In this document: positions 8,329-18,687 of the stretch, in pieces
How positions within the stretch are numbered: the first letter of the stretch is position 1
Layout: every line of letters starts with the position of its first letter
Origin: Nonomuraea solani
GTDB taxonomy: Bacteria; Actinomycetota; Actinomycetes; Streptosporangiales; Streptosporangiaceae
Direction: 5' to 3'
Assembly (NCBI RefSeq): GCF_900108335.1
Contig: NZ_FNVT01000029.1
Location: 53,185-117,184, forward strand
DNA: 64,000 nt
Translations under genes and position numbers: made by a program
The notes under the pieces: generated by a model
What the model was told of the DNA's origin: nothing
Seen by the model: only the letters and a program-made list of their open reading frames with translations
The model's database searches: none

Positions 8329-9807
8329 TCAGAAGTCCCGCCACTCGTCGAACCACGAGCCCGCCTCCGCGTCCGGCACCCCGGCCCGCTCCGCCAGCCC
8401 CATGAAGGCCTCGTAAGCCTCCTCCCGCAGCGTGGTGTCGATCATCCCGTGCCGTAACTCGATCGCGTTGAGCCCCTGGACGAACTCCCGCAAAATCCCC
8501 CGTGCATCGGCCACGGCGGCCGGATCGTCGGCGTCCAGCCCTGCGATGGTCTGATCCGCCGTCGCATAGGCCCGGCAAGCCGCCGCACCGCCCCGCTTGT
8601 GCTCGTCCACCCAGTTACGCAGTGGATTGTCGATGTTGACCACCAGCCACTTGTCCGACTTCGCCCCGCTGAGCCGCACCACCACCCCGCTGCCCTTGTA
8701 ACGCCGCCGGATCGGCCGGACCTGGCTGCTCCTCAGGCAGTCGACGTCGAGCCGCCGCAGCGGCCCCTCGGGCGAGGGCAACATCCCGGCCTCGACCCCG
8801 TAGGCGTCGGTCAGCTCCACCGTGTGCAGCCGCGAGAACGCCCCGAGCCCGCCGAGGGCTCCATATGCCCCGGTCCACCGCACCCGCAACCGCTCCAACT
8901 CCCCAAGGGCCGGCACCACCAAGTCACCCGCCCCTGCCAACTCCAGCTCACGCACCCCGCGCAACCCATCGGGCACCGTGCCTTGAGCGTCGGTCCACCG
9001 CCCGTCGGACATCCCGCTCCCGGTGACGGCCAGGGCCACCCACCGGCCGTCCGCGTTCGCCGTCACGGACTCCGGCAACCCGGCGCCGAACCGCAGCAAC
9101 GTCAGCTCCGGCGGCAGCACGAGGCGGCGCGGCGCCCGGCCGGGGAAGACCAGCCCGGTCAGCCCGGTCTCGCTCACATCGACCTCGTCTGGCGGGTCAT
9201 CCCAGGTCAGCGCCGTGATGATGGGCCGGCTCGCCAGCGCCCGCACGAGCCCCCGCTCGGAGCCCGCCCAGCCCAACGCCGTGACCTGCGGCAACGCGTC
9301 CAGCCCGGCCCAGCGCACCTCGCCCCGATGCTCCCGCAGGTCAAGCCGGGCCAGACGCCCGGGCCGGCGCGTGGGCGGACCGCCGAGGTCTCCCCCGAGA
9401 TCGACCTCGACCTGCCGGGCGGACGCGCCCTTGTACGCCGCCTTGGCCGCGGCGCCCACCCGCAGGTCCCAGTGCCGCTGCAGGACGACCTGGAAGACCA
9501 GGTTGGCCCAGGCCGCGTAGGAGTCGCCCTCGCGCGGCAGGTCCGGATGCAGCGGCAACGCGCCCAGGGGCACGAAGTCGGCGGGAGGAGGATCGTCCAC
9601 CAGAGTGGGCTGCGGCCCGCCCGTCCAGCTGTGGTGATCGACGAGCAGCGGCCCGGCGCCGCGCAGGTCGCCGAGCGCGGGCAGCGTCTCGGAGTGCCAG
9701 TCGAGCGCGCACACCAGCAGCAGACCGTCACGCGTCCCGGTCACCTGGCACGCGCCGAAACCGCCCAGCGGCAGCGGCATGGCCAGGACGTCACCCAACT
9801 CGAGCAT
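8329..9807 (-). CDS. Hypothetical protein with leucine-rich-repeat-like middle
   Basis: 492 residues from the ATG at 9807; a TTG at 9837 is an alternative start. It has no signal peptide or membrane helix. Residues about 155-350 contain irregular strand/turn repeats with leucine spacing (LRGVRELELAGAGDLVVPAL, LERLRVRWTG, FSRLHTVELTDAYG) like a degenerate leucine-rich-repeat solenoid. The N-terminus contains LLVDHHSWTGG. The C-terminal 120 residues are helical and charged. Tandem palindromes just upstream (9851-9874) suggest regulation by the adjacent TetR protein. Function unknown. Confidence 0.72.
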   Translation of the reverse strand: MLELGDVLAMPLPLGGFGACQVTGTRDGLLLVCALDWHSETLPALGDLRGAGPLLVDHHSWTGGPQPTLVDDPPPADFVPLGALPLHPDLPREGDSYAAWANLVFQVVLQRHWDLRVGAAAKAAYKGASARQVEVDLGGDLGGPPTRRPGRLARLDLREHRGEVRWAGLDALPQVTALGWAGSERGLVRALASRPIITALTWDDPPDEVDVSETGLTGLVFPGRAPRRLVLPPELTLLRFGAGLPESVTANADGRWVALAVTGSGMSDGRWTDAQGTVPDGLRGVRELELAGAGDLVVPALGELERLRVRWTGAYGALGGLGAFSRLHTVELTDAYGVEAGMLPSPEGPLRRLDVDCLRSSQVRPIRRRYKGSGVVVRLSGAKSDKWLVVNIDNPLRNWVDEHKRGGAAACRAYATADQTIAGLDADDPAAVADARGILREFVQGLNAIELRHGMIDTTLREEAYEAFMGLAERAGVPDAEAGSWFDEWRDF

Positions 9808-9850
9808 GTCCGGGAGGCTAGCAACCGCCTCCGACAACTCAGAGCGACCG

Positions 9851-9874
9851 CCTGTGACAGGGCCTGTGACAGGG
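9851..9874. promoter_or_regulatory. Two tandem 12-bp palindromic repeats
   Basis: CCTGTGACAGGG occurs twice, back to back. Each unit is an odd palindrome (CCTGT-G-ACAGG). The pair lies 44 bases upstream of the ATG at 9807 and 24 bases past the TetR stop, where an operator for the downstream gene would be expected. Confidence 0.5.
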
Positions 9875-9897
9875 CCGGAGGCAGGCAGGGCGACCGG

Positions 9898-10458
9898 CTA
9901 TGGGCAGCCGGGGCGCGTCGCCCGGTCGAAGATCTCGACGAGCTCGTCCGCCCCCGCCCCCGGATCCTCCCGCCCCGCCACACCATCGATGGAGGCCCGC
10001 AACACCGCGCTCATCAGCTCAGGATCGAACGCCCGGAAAGCCCCGGCCCGCTGCCCGCCCTCGAACAGCCCCGCCAGCCACCCGTCCACCACCTGCTCAC
10101 GGGCGTTGCAGTCGATCTGCCGCCGCGCCCGCGCGTACTCGGGCCGGGCGGCGGCGAAGTCCAGGCTCGCCCTGATGTACGCCTCCAGCCGCCCCCGATC
10201 CCCCCGAGCCGCCGCCACGGCAGGCCGTACGAACGCCGCCACCTCCTCGGCCACCACCCGCGTCACGGTCGCGAGCAGATCCGCCTTGCCCGCGAAGTGG
10301 TAGGAGATCAGCCGCTTGCTGCTCAGCCCGGCATGCTCGCAGATCGCCTCAAATGTGGTCCCCGCGTAACCGCGCCGCGCCAGCACGGCGATCGTGGCCG
10401 CCGCGATCTGGGTTCTGCGCGCCTCGGAGGACGAGAGACGCCTCGCGGGGATCTCCAT
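9898..10458 (-). CDS. TetR/AcrR family transcriptional regulator
   Basis: 186 residues. The N-terminal helix-turn-helix is plain: ARRTQIAAATIAVLARRGYAG, then FEAICEHAGLSSKRLISYHF with the usual recognition helix and YHF ending. The C-terminal ligand domain (residues 60-186) is unremarkable. An 18-bp palindrome immediately upstream (10464-10481) is a likely autoregulatory site. Its stop is about 90 bases before the start of the unknown gene at 9807, which is its most likely target. Confidence 0.9.
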   Translation of the reverse strand: MEIPARRLSSSEARRTQIAAATIAVLARRGYAGTTFEAICEHAGLSSKRLISYHFAGKADLLATVTRVVAEEVAAFVRPAVAAARGDRGRLEAYIRASLDFAAARPEYARARRQIDCNAREQVVDGWLAGLFEGGQRAGAFRAFDPELMSAVLRASIDGVAGREDPGAGADELVEIFDRATRPGCP

Positions 10459-10463
10459 TCACA

Positions 10464-10481
10464 CCAGACTGCCACGTCTGG
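10464..10481. promoter_or_regulatory. Palindromic operator candidate of the TetR gene
   Basis: CCAGAC-N6-GTCTGG begins five bases before the ATG of the TetR gene at 10458. This position would block transcription or initiation, as expected for autorepression. Confidence 0.5.
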
Positions 10482-10531
10482 CGACAAAGCACCTCCACCC
10501 GGACTTACTCAAAGGGATAAGAATCCGCAAA

Positions 10532-11911
<1,380 letters not shown>

Positions 11912-11950
11912 GAGTCGGACCATACCGTCCGGCAGTCCTGACCCCCGACG

Positions 11951-12325
11951 TCAGACCTCCACCTTGTACGGCAGAGTGAGCTCATCTGCGGGAACCCCGC
12001 GAATTCCCCAGTTGACCTTGGGCATCTCGATGATCGTGATCTCCACGTCCTCGGGGTCATAGCCCGATTTTTGGTAGATCTCCCGGATCAGCGCTCGCTT
12101 GGCGTCGTCGCTGCGGCCCGTGAAGCAGACCACCTCGATGATCAGATAGCGCTCGCTCCGCCCCGGGCACACGAAGTCGTCGGCGTCGAGCAGCAGGAAT
12201 CGGTGGAACCGCTTGGCCTCCGGCACACCCCACGCGCTCACCAGACACGACTGGATCAGATCGGAGACCTCCCGCCGCCGGCCGGCCCACACGTCTCTCC
12301 TGCCGTACACCTTCACCTGCGCCAT
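11951..12325 (-). CDS. Tautomerase_2-family protein lacking the catalytic Pro-1
   Basis: 124 residues that follow the Tautomerase_2 pattern closely (RFHRFLLLDADDFVCPGRSERY, EITIIEMPKVNWGIRGVPADEL). Members of the superfamily use an N-terminal proline, exposed by Met removal, as the catalytic base. Here the ATG at 12325 is followed by GCG (Ala): MAQVKVYG rather than the usual MPQVKIYG. The rest of the core, including the YKVEV end, is intact, so the gene is not decaying. It may have a different or lost activity. It is divergent from the response regulator at 12344, with 18 bases between starts. Confidence 0.85.
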   Translation of the reverse strand: MAQVKVYGRRDVWAGRRREVSDLIQSCLVSAWGVPEAKRFHRFLLLDADDFVCPGRSERYLIIEVVCFTGRSDDAKRALIREIYQKSGYDPEDVEITIIEMPKVNWGIRGVPADELTLPYKVEV

Positions 12326-12343
12326 GCCGTCACTATAGAAGGT

Positions 12344-12994
12344 GTGATCCGCATCCTCCTGGCCGACGACGAGGCCATGATCAGGGCCGGGGTCCGCGCG
12401 ATCCTCGCCTCCGACCCCGAGCTGGACGTCGTGGCCGAGGCCGGCGACGGCAGACAGGCCGTGGACCTGGCCATCAGCCACCACCCGGACGTCGCGCTCC
12501 TCGACATCCGCATGCCCAGGCTCGACGGCCTGGCCGCCGCGGCCGAGATGCGCAGGGCCGCGCCGGGCACGGCCGTGGTGATGCTGACGACGTTCGGCGA
12601 GGACGACTACATCGCCAAGGCGCTCGACATCGGGGCCAGCGGGTTCCTGCTCAAGTCGGGCGACCCGCGCGAGCTCATCGCCGGGATCCACGCGGTGGCC
12701 GACGGGGCGGCCTACCTGTCGCCCAAGGTGGCCCAGCGGGTCATCACCCAGCTCGCGGGCGGCCGGATGGCCAGAGGGGCGCTGGCCCGCGACCGCATCG
12801 AGGTGCTCACCGAGCGCGAGCGCGAGGTCCTCGCCCTGGTGGGGGCGGGCATGTCCAACGCCGAGATCGCCCGTGAGCTGCTGATCGTGGAGGGCACGGT
12901 GAAGGCGTACGTGAGCGCGATCCTCACCCGCCTCGACGTACGCAACCGCGTACAGGCCGCGATCATCGCCCACGAGGCCGGCTTGGTAGCCTGA
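12344..12994 (+). CDS. Orphan response regulator, NarL/LuxR family
   Basis: 216 residues from the GTG at 12344 (VIRILLADDEAMIRAG). Receiver residues are DD near the start, phosphoacceptor Asp54 in LLDIRMP, Thr in MLTTF and Lys in FLLKSG. The LuxR helix-turn-helix is LTEREREVLALVGAGMSNAEI then VKAYVSAILTRLDV. No kinase gene is adjacent, so its partner is elsewhere or it is orphan. It shares high similarity with the paired regulator at 4275, including DISMP/DIRMP and RVQAA ends. Only three bases separate its stop from the pyrD GTG, so readthrough into pyrD is likely. Confidence 0.93.
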   Translation: MIRILLADDEAMIRAGVRAILASDPELDVVAEAGDGRQAVDLAISHHPDVALLDIRMPRLDGLAAAAEMRRAAPGTAVVMLTTFGEDDYIAKALDIGASGFLLKSGDPRELIAGIHAVADGAAYLSPKVAQRVITQLAGGRMARGALARDRIEVLTEREREVLALVGAGMSNAEIARELLIVEGTVKAYVSAILTRLDVRNRVQAAIIAHEAGLVA

Positions 12995-12997
12995 CCC

Positions 12998-14053
<1,056 letters not shown>

Positions 14054-14068
14054 CCCTAGGGTGGGACG

Positions 14069-14620
14069 GTGATCGAAGAAGTAACGCTCGCCGGGAATGT
14101 CACCTTGCGCCCGGTGACCGAGCACGACGCCGAGGCCCTGGCGGCCGCCTACATCCGCAACCGCGATCATCTGCGTCCCTGGGAGCCGCGCCGGCCGGCC
14201 GAGTTCTTCACGCCGGACGGTCAGGCCCGGCGCCTCAAGGGCCTGCTCGACGAGCAGGCCAGGGGCGGGGCGATGGCGTGGGTGCTGGCCGACGGCGACC
14301 AGGTGGTGGGCCGCATGACGCTCAACGGCATCGTCCGCGGCCCCTTCCTCAACGCCAACCTGGGCTACTGGATAGACGCCGGATATCTCGGCCGCGGCCT
14401 GGCCACCCGGGGCGTGGTCGAGGTGTGCCGGATGGCCGACCAGGACCTGGGCCTGCACCGGGTCGCGGCCGGCACCCTGCTCGACAACGTGGCCTCCCAG
14501 AGCGTCCTGCTCAAGACCGGCTTCGAGTCGTACGGCGTCGCCCCCCGCTACCTGGAGATCGACGGCCGCTGGCAGGACCACCGGATGTTCCAGCGCATCC
14601 TCAACGAACGCCCCGCCTGA
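14069..14620 (+). CDS. GNAT N-acetyltransferase, RimJ/RimL-like
   Basis: 183 residues from a GTG at 14069. The fold elements follow the ribosomal-protein alanine acetyltransferase type: VTLRPVTEHDAEALAAAY at the N-terminus, LGYWIDAGYLGRGLATRGVVEVC with the acetyl-CoA pyrophosphate loop (GRGLAT), LHRVAAGTLLDNVASQSVLLKTGF and a C-terminal WQDHRMFQRIL. The start is 15 bases after the pyrD stop, so it may be co-transcribed. The acceptor cannot be read from sequence: a ribosomal protein, another amine or a small molecule are all possible. Confidence 0.9.
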   Translation: MIEEVTLAGNVTLRPVTEHDAEALAAAYIRNRDHLRPWEPRRPAEFFTPDGQARRLKGLLDEQARGGAMAWVLADGDQVVGRMTLNGIVRGPFLNANLGYWIDAGYLGRGLATRGVVEVCRMADQDLGLHRVAAGTLLDNVASQSVLLKTGFESYGVAPRYLEIDGRWQDHRMFQRILNERPA

Positions 14621-14621
14621 G

Positions 14622-16214
14622 TCACACGCTGGGCCGGGTCGACTCCGCGTCGTGCGTCATCGAGTCGATGCGGGCCATCACGTCGGCGACCCGCACCCCG
14701 CTCGGCCGGTGCGGGCGCCGCCGCTGCCACGGGTGCGGCCCCGCCGGCGGGCGATACTCCACGCCGAGGGCGTCCAGCCGCCCGTAGTGCTCCGTCAGCC
14801 GCTCGCCGAAGCCGGCCGCGGTGGTGCCCGACCAGGCCACCTCCGCGAGCGCGCAGGCCCGCGGCCACAGGCGGTAGTCGACCGTACGGGGGTCCGGCAC
14901 GCGTTCCGTCCACAACTGCGCCTGCACCCCGATGACGCGGGCGCGTTCCTCGTCCGTCCAGTCTTCGGGCGCCGGACGGAACGCGGCCACGTCCTCGACC
15001 GTGATCGCGTCGCCGATGGCCATCGGCTCGTCCGGCGAGGCGGCCTCGGCGTAGTCGAAGTACAGCGGGAAGACCGGCGTCGCCACCACGTCGTGCCCCG
15101 CCGCGGCCGCCCGCCGCCCCACGCCCATGCCGCGCCACGGCATCACGATCGTGTCCTGCCGCAGCCCGCCGCTGACGAACGCCTCGTCCCACACCACGGC
15201 CCGCGCGCCCCGCTCGGCGAGCGCGTCGGCCAGTCGCCGCAGGAACCACGCCTGCAGGTCGTTGATGGTGGCCAGCCCGAGCGACTCCCGGTACGCGGTG
15301 ATCTGCGCTGATTCGGCCCAGTGGTCGAGCACGACCTCGTCACCGCCGATGTGCACGTAGGGCGTCTCGCCCAGCGCGCCGATCAGCTCGTCGAAGATCG
15401 TGGTCAGGAACTCCACGGTCGGCGGCAGCGGCGACAGGATCGCGGGGGAGATGCCCCACCGGTCGAGTACGTCGTGCGGCTCCCCCGTGGCCCCGAACGC
15501 CGGATAGGCCGCCAGGATCGCCGACGCGTGCCCCGGCACGTCGATCTCGGGCACGACCGTGACGTGGCGGGACCGCGCGTAGACCCCGATCTCGGCCAGG
15601 TCGTCGAGCGTGTAGTAACCGCCGTGCGGCACCTCGTCGTAGGTGTCGGGCTCGCGGTAGTAGTTGGTCGCCGTACGCGGCCGGTGCGAGGACACCTCGT
15701 GCAGCAGCGGATAGGCCCGGCTCTCCACCCGCCACCCCTGGTCGTCCACCAGGTGCAGGTGCAGCCGGTTGAGCTTGTGCGCCGCCATCAGGTCGATCAG
15801 GCGGAGAATCTCCCGCTTGGGGGAGAAATGCCGGGCCACGTCCAGATGCAGCCCCCGCCACCCGAACCGCGGCGCGTCCTCCACCCGCGCCCCTGGCACG
15901 GGCCACGACGCGCCGGGGGAGAACCGGTAGGAGGCGGCGGGCAGCAACTGGTGCAGCGACTGCGCCGCGTAGAACGCCCCCGCGGGCCCACCGGCAGCGA
16001 TCTCCACGCCCCGCGAGCCGGTCGTCAGCCGGTACGCCTCCTCGCCCAGCGCGGGATCCCGCCGGACGTCGATCTCGCCTGAGTCGCCGGGACGCAGGTC
16101 CAGGCCGGGCAGCGCCGTACGCACGGCATCGACGAGGTCGCCGGACACCGTCGCACCCGAGGTCAGCACACAGGAACCGGAAAGATCATTCAGCAGCGCC
16201 GGACGAGGAATCAT
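14622..16214 (-). CDS. Beta-N-acetylhexosaminidase, GH20 family
   Basis: 530 residues. It removes terminal beta-linked GlcNAc from chitin, peptidoglycan or glycan fragments. A small GH20b-type domain precedes the barrel (residues 1-115, ending AFYAAQSLHQLL). The barrel starts WRGLHLDVARHF. Catalytic Asp-Glu are in YVHIGGDEVV near residue 290, and the substrate histidine is in VDVPGHAS-like EIDVPGHASAI. No signal peptide is visible, so a cytosolic recycling role is likely unless secreted another way. Its ATG overlaps the stop of the upstream amidase by four bases, so both are made together and probably both act on cell-wall fragments. Confidence 0.93.
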   Translation of the reverse strand: MIPRPALLNDLSGSCVLTSGATVSGDLVDAVRTALPGLDLRPGDSGEIDVRRDPALGEEAYRLTTGSRGVEIAAGGPAGAFYAAQSLHQLLPAASYRFSPGASWPVPGARVEDAPRFGWRGLHLDVARHFSPKREILRLIDLMAAHKLNRLHLHLVDDQGWRVESRAYPLLHEVSSHRPRTATNYYREPDTYDEVPHGGYYTLDDLAEIGVYARSRHVTVVPEIDVPGHASAILAAYPAFGATGEPHDVLDRWGISPAILSPLPPTVEFLTTIFDELIGALGETPYVHIGGDEVVLDHWAESAQITAYRESLGLATINDLQAWFLRRLADALAERGARAVVWDEAFVSGGLRQDTIVMPWRGMGVGRRAAAAGHDVVATPVFPLYFDYAEAASPDEPMAIGDAITVEDVAAFRPAPEDWTDEERARVIGVQAQLWTERVPDPRTVDYRLWPRACALAEVAWSGTTAAGFGERLTEHYGRLDALGVEYRPPAGPHPWQRRRPHRPSGVRVADVMARIDSMTHDAESTRPSV

Positions 16215-17035
16215 GATTCGAGATAGTGCTGCAATCCGTTCGACAGCGCCAGAGCGATCCTCTGCCGGAACTTCGGATCCTGGAACTTGGCCGCCTCCGC
16301 GGCGTTACGCATGTTGCCGCTCTCGAACAGGACCTTCGGCACCGTGGACAGGTTGAGCCCGCCGATGTCGCTGCGGTAGTTGAGCGCGTCCTTGCCGACG
16401 TAGTTGGAGTAGGGCAGCCCGGTGCCCTTCCGGTAGGCGTCGCGGATGGCGATCCCCAGCTTGCTGGAGTCGCCCACGACCTTGGCCACCGGCCCCTTGA
16501 TCTTCTTGGGCAGGATGATGTGGAAGCCGTGGTTGGCCGCGCCGGAGCCGTCGGCGTGCACCGAGATCGCGGCGTCGGCCTTGGCCCTGTTGCCGATGGC
16601 GGCACGCTCGTCGATGCAGGGCCCGACGCCGTTGTTGCTGGTCCTGGTCAGCTTCACGGTGGCACCGCGGGCTTCGAGGATCTTGACCATCCGTTTGGAG
16701 ACGTCCCACGTGTAGGCGGCTTCGCTGTAACCACTGTTGGTCGCGGTGCCGGTGGTGTCGCATTCCTTCCACTGGGTCATGATGTTGACCTTGCGGTTGA
16801 TGGCCTTGGGATTGCGGTAGTTCGCGCCGTTGTGGCCGGGGTCGATGACGATGACCTTGCCGTCGAGCGGCTTGGCGTCCGGCGGCGACTGCTTGGCCTG
16901 CCCAGCGGTGGAGGGCTGCTCCGCCGTGGTCGCAGGGGCTGCTTGGCCTGCTGCGGCGCCACCAGGGTCGGTGCCGCCGCACGCGGTGGCGATCAGGCCG
17001 CAGACGGCGAGGACGGTGACCGGTAGAGCACGCAT
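16211..17035 (-). CDS. N-acetylmuramoyl-L-alanine amidase (Amidase_3), probable lipoprotein
   Basis: Zinc amidase that cuts peptide stems from peptidoglycan; 274 residues. The ATG at 17035 gives MRALPVTVLAVCGLIATAC, with Cys19 in a lipobox-like ATAC context. A Thr/Ala/Pro-rich linker follows to about residue 50. The domain begins VIVIDPGHNG (first zinc His). It continues with a second metal ligand in the SGYSEAAYTWDVS segment (Glu), ISVHADG (second His) and the catalytic Glu in VLFESGNMRN. Four cysteines in the mature domain (ECDTT, PCIDE) may form a disulfide. It is the first gene of a two-gene unit with the GH20 hexosaminidase. Confidence 0.93.
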   Translation of the reverse strand: MRALPVTVLAVCGLIATACGGTDPGGAAAGQAAPATTAEQPSTAGQAKQSPPDAKPLDGKVIVIDPGHNGANYRNPKAINRKVNIMTQWKECDTTGTATNSGYSEAAYTWDVSKRMVKILEARGATVKLTRTSNNGVGPCIDERAAIGNRAKADAAISVHADGSGAANHGFHIILPKKIKGPVAKVVGDSSKLGIAIRDAYRKGTGLPYSNYVGKDALNYRSDIGGLNLSTVPKVLFESGNMRNAAEAAKFQDPKFRQRIALALSNGLQHYLES

Positions 17036-17103
17036 GCCGTCCAACTTACGACACGGCGGGAGCACAAGCCCGTTTTATGCCGAGCGCGGCGCGTACCCGC
17101 GAC

Positions 17104-17352
17104 TCACCACACGCGCTCGCCGACCTCCTGCCGTTCGAGCAGGGCGGCCAGCTCCCGCGCGTCCTCGGCGTCAAGCCCGAGGACGACGCGGGGGCGGCCC
17201 CACGGATGGTCGAGCGAGTGGGCGACGTAGCTGGCGACCGATTCCGCGCCGCCATCGGTGCCCCGTCCCCTGCCCGCCCGCCAGTGACCCCAGGCGCGTT
17301 CGAGCTCGGCCGCCGCGCGCTGGGCACAGGACACCAGTTCCGGATCACGCAT
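17104..17352 (-). CDS. Small hypothetical protein
   Basis: 82 residues, MRDPELVSCAQRAAAELERAW and then VASYVAHSLDHPWGRPRVVLGLDAEDARELAALLERQEVG. Codons end mostly in G or C and the frame is compact. The composition (charged, helical, short) resembles small cytosolic proteins common in Streptosporangiales. No motif permits a functional call. It stands alone between the amidase and the LacI regulator. Confidence 0.6.
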   Translation of the reverse strand: MRDPELVSCAQRAAAELERAWGHWRAGRGRGTDGGAESVASYVAHSLDHPWGRPRVVLGLDAEDARELAALLERQEVGERVW

Positions 17353-17470
17353 GACTGTTCCCCCGGATCAGACCGTGGCCGGAGATTCCGGCCACAATTA
17401 GCATGACCCTGCCGAGTAAACCGCCGTGCGGCCGCGCCTCCACACGGCTTGACCCAGCTTTGGTGTGTTC

Positions 17471-18520
17471 TTAGGCGGGACCCGTGCTCCGTCGCACGAT
17501 CAGTTCTGGGCGGACCTCCCGCAGGCGCGCAAGCTTGCCGGGATCTCCGATCCGATCGCTCAGCAGCGCGGCCGCCGACCTCCCCATGGCACGGCGAGGC
17601 TGGTCGACCGAGGTGAGCGAAATGTGGTGGGAGGCTGACAGATGGGTGTTGTCGTAGCCGACCACCGAAAGGTCTTCAGGCACACGCAGGCCCAGTTCGC
17701 TCGCGGCTGAGAGCACGCCGAGCGCCACCACGTCATTGGCGGCGAAGATCGCCGTGGGCCTGGGGTCGCGGGTCAGCAGCGCGATCGCCGCCTCCCTGCC
17801 GCCCTCTTCCGTCGAGTCCGCCGCCTCGACCATGATGTACGGCGCCAGCGAATGCCTGCGCATCGCCACGAGGTAACCCTCGCACCGAGACGATCGCCGG
17901 CCCTCGATGTGCGCGATCCGCTTGTGACCGTGTTCGACCAGGTGGTCGATGGCCAGGCGGGCACCGAGCTGGTCGTCGTCACAGACGATGTCGACGCCGT
18001 CGAGCTCGATGTCACGTTCCCCTACGACGACCGTCGGGGTGTAGGCGGTGGCCTCGATCAGCGTCTCGCTGGTCGGGGCGATGCCGAGCAGGACCAGCCC
18101 GTCGACCCTGAGTTCGAGGAAGGCCTCCACGGCCTCGTCCTCGAACGCCGGATCCCATTGGCTGTTCCCGATCAGCATGCGCAGTCCGTCGCCGTGCAGG
18201 CTCTCCTGCAGTCCGTCGAGGAACTCCGCGTAGAACGGGTTGTGCAGGTCGGCGACGAGCGCGCCCACCAGATGTGTACGACCTTCGACGAGGCTCCTCG
18301 CCACCGCGTTCGGCCGGTAGCCGAGCTCGCGAGCGGCCTGCAGCACGGCCTGACGCCGGTGCTCGCTCACGTGCGGGGAACCGCGCAGCACGAGTGAGAC
18401 CAGCGATTTGGACACGCCGGCTCGTTCGGCGACGTTGCGGATGGTCGGTCTGGGCCGAGGCAGCGTATCTACCTCTCTTAGCTCAGTGATGGTTGAAGTG
18501 TTGACGGGCGGTCCTGACAT
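17471..18520 (-). CDS. LacI family transcriptional regulator
   Basis: 349 residues from the ATG at 18520, which has a strong GGGGGAGA Shine-Dalgarno. The N-terminal LacI helix-turn-helix, TIRNVAERAGVSKSLVSLVL, follows an unusual 35-residue leader. The hinge is YRPNAVARSLVEGRT. The periplasmic-binding-protein-like core (residues 90-349) contains the effector-binding pattern (NPFYAEFLDGL, GLVLLG, AIFAANDVVALGVL, VVGYDNT, LTSVDQP). No sugar gene is adjacent, so the inducer is unknown. It is divergent from the TetR gene at 18688; repeated sites between them (18591-18622) could serve either regulator. Confidence 0.93.
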   Translation of the reverse strand: MSGPPVNTSTITELREVDTLPRPRPTIRNVAERAGVSKSLVSLVLRGSPHVSEHRRQAVLQAARELGYRPNAVARSLVEGRTHLVGALVADLHNPFYAEFLDGLQESLHGDGLRMLIGNSQWDPAFEDEAVEAFLELRVDGLVLLGIAPTSETLIEATAYTPTVVVGERDIELDGVDIVCDDDQLGARLAIDHLVEHGHKRIAHIEGRRSSRCEGYLVAMRRHSLAPYIMVEAADSTEEGGREAAIALLTRDPRPTAIFAANDVVALGVLSAASELGLRVPEDLSVVGYDNTHLSASHHISLTSVDQPRRAMGRSAAALLSDRIGDPGKLARLREVRPELIVRRSTGPA

Positions 18521-18590
18521 GTGTCTCCCCCGCGATGCGGATATGGGCACCTGTCTGACCAAACGATCGAGTTAGCCGCAGGGTACGGCC

Positions 18591-18622
18591 TCCGTTACGG
18601 ATTGGCTCAACATCCGTTACGG
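18591..18622. promoter_or_regulatory. Two 10-bp direct repeats of a palindromic site, 22 bp apart
   Basis: TCCGTTACGG occurs at 18591-18600 and 18613-18622. The core CCGT-T-ACGG is itself palindromic. The 22-bp period equals two DNA turns, so two dimers would bind on one helix face between the divergent LacI and TetR genes. Confidence 0.55.
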
Positions 18623-18687
18623 CGAGGGGGATGTTGACTACAAACCCACACGTCAGCTATTGGCACGACGTCGGATACTGTGCAGGT

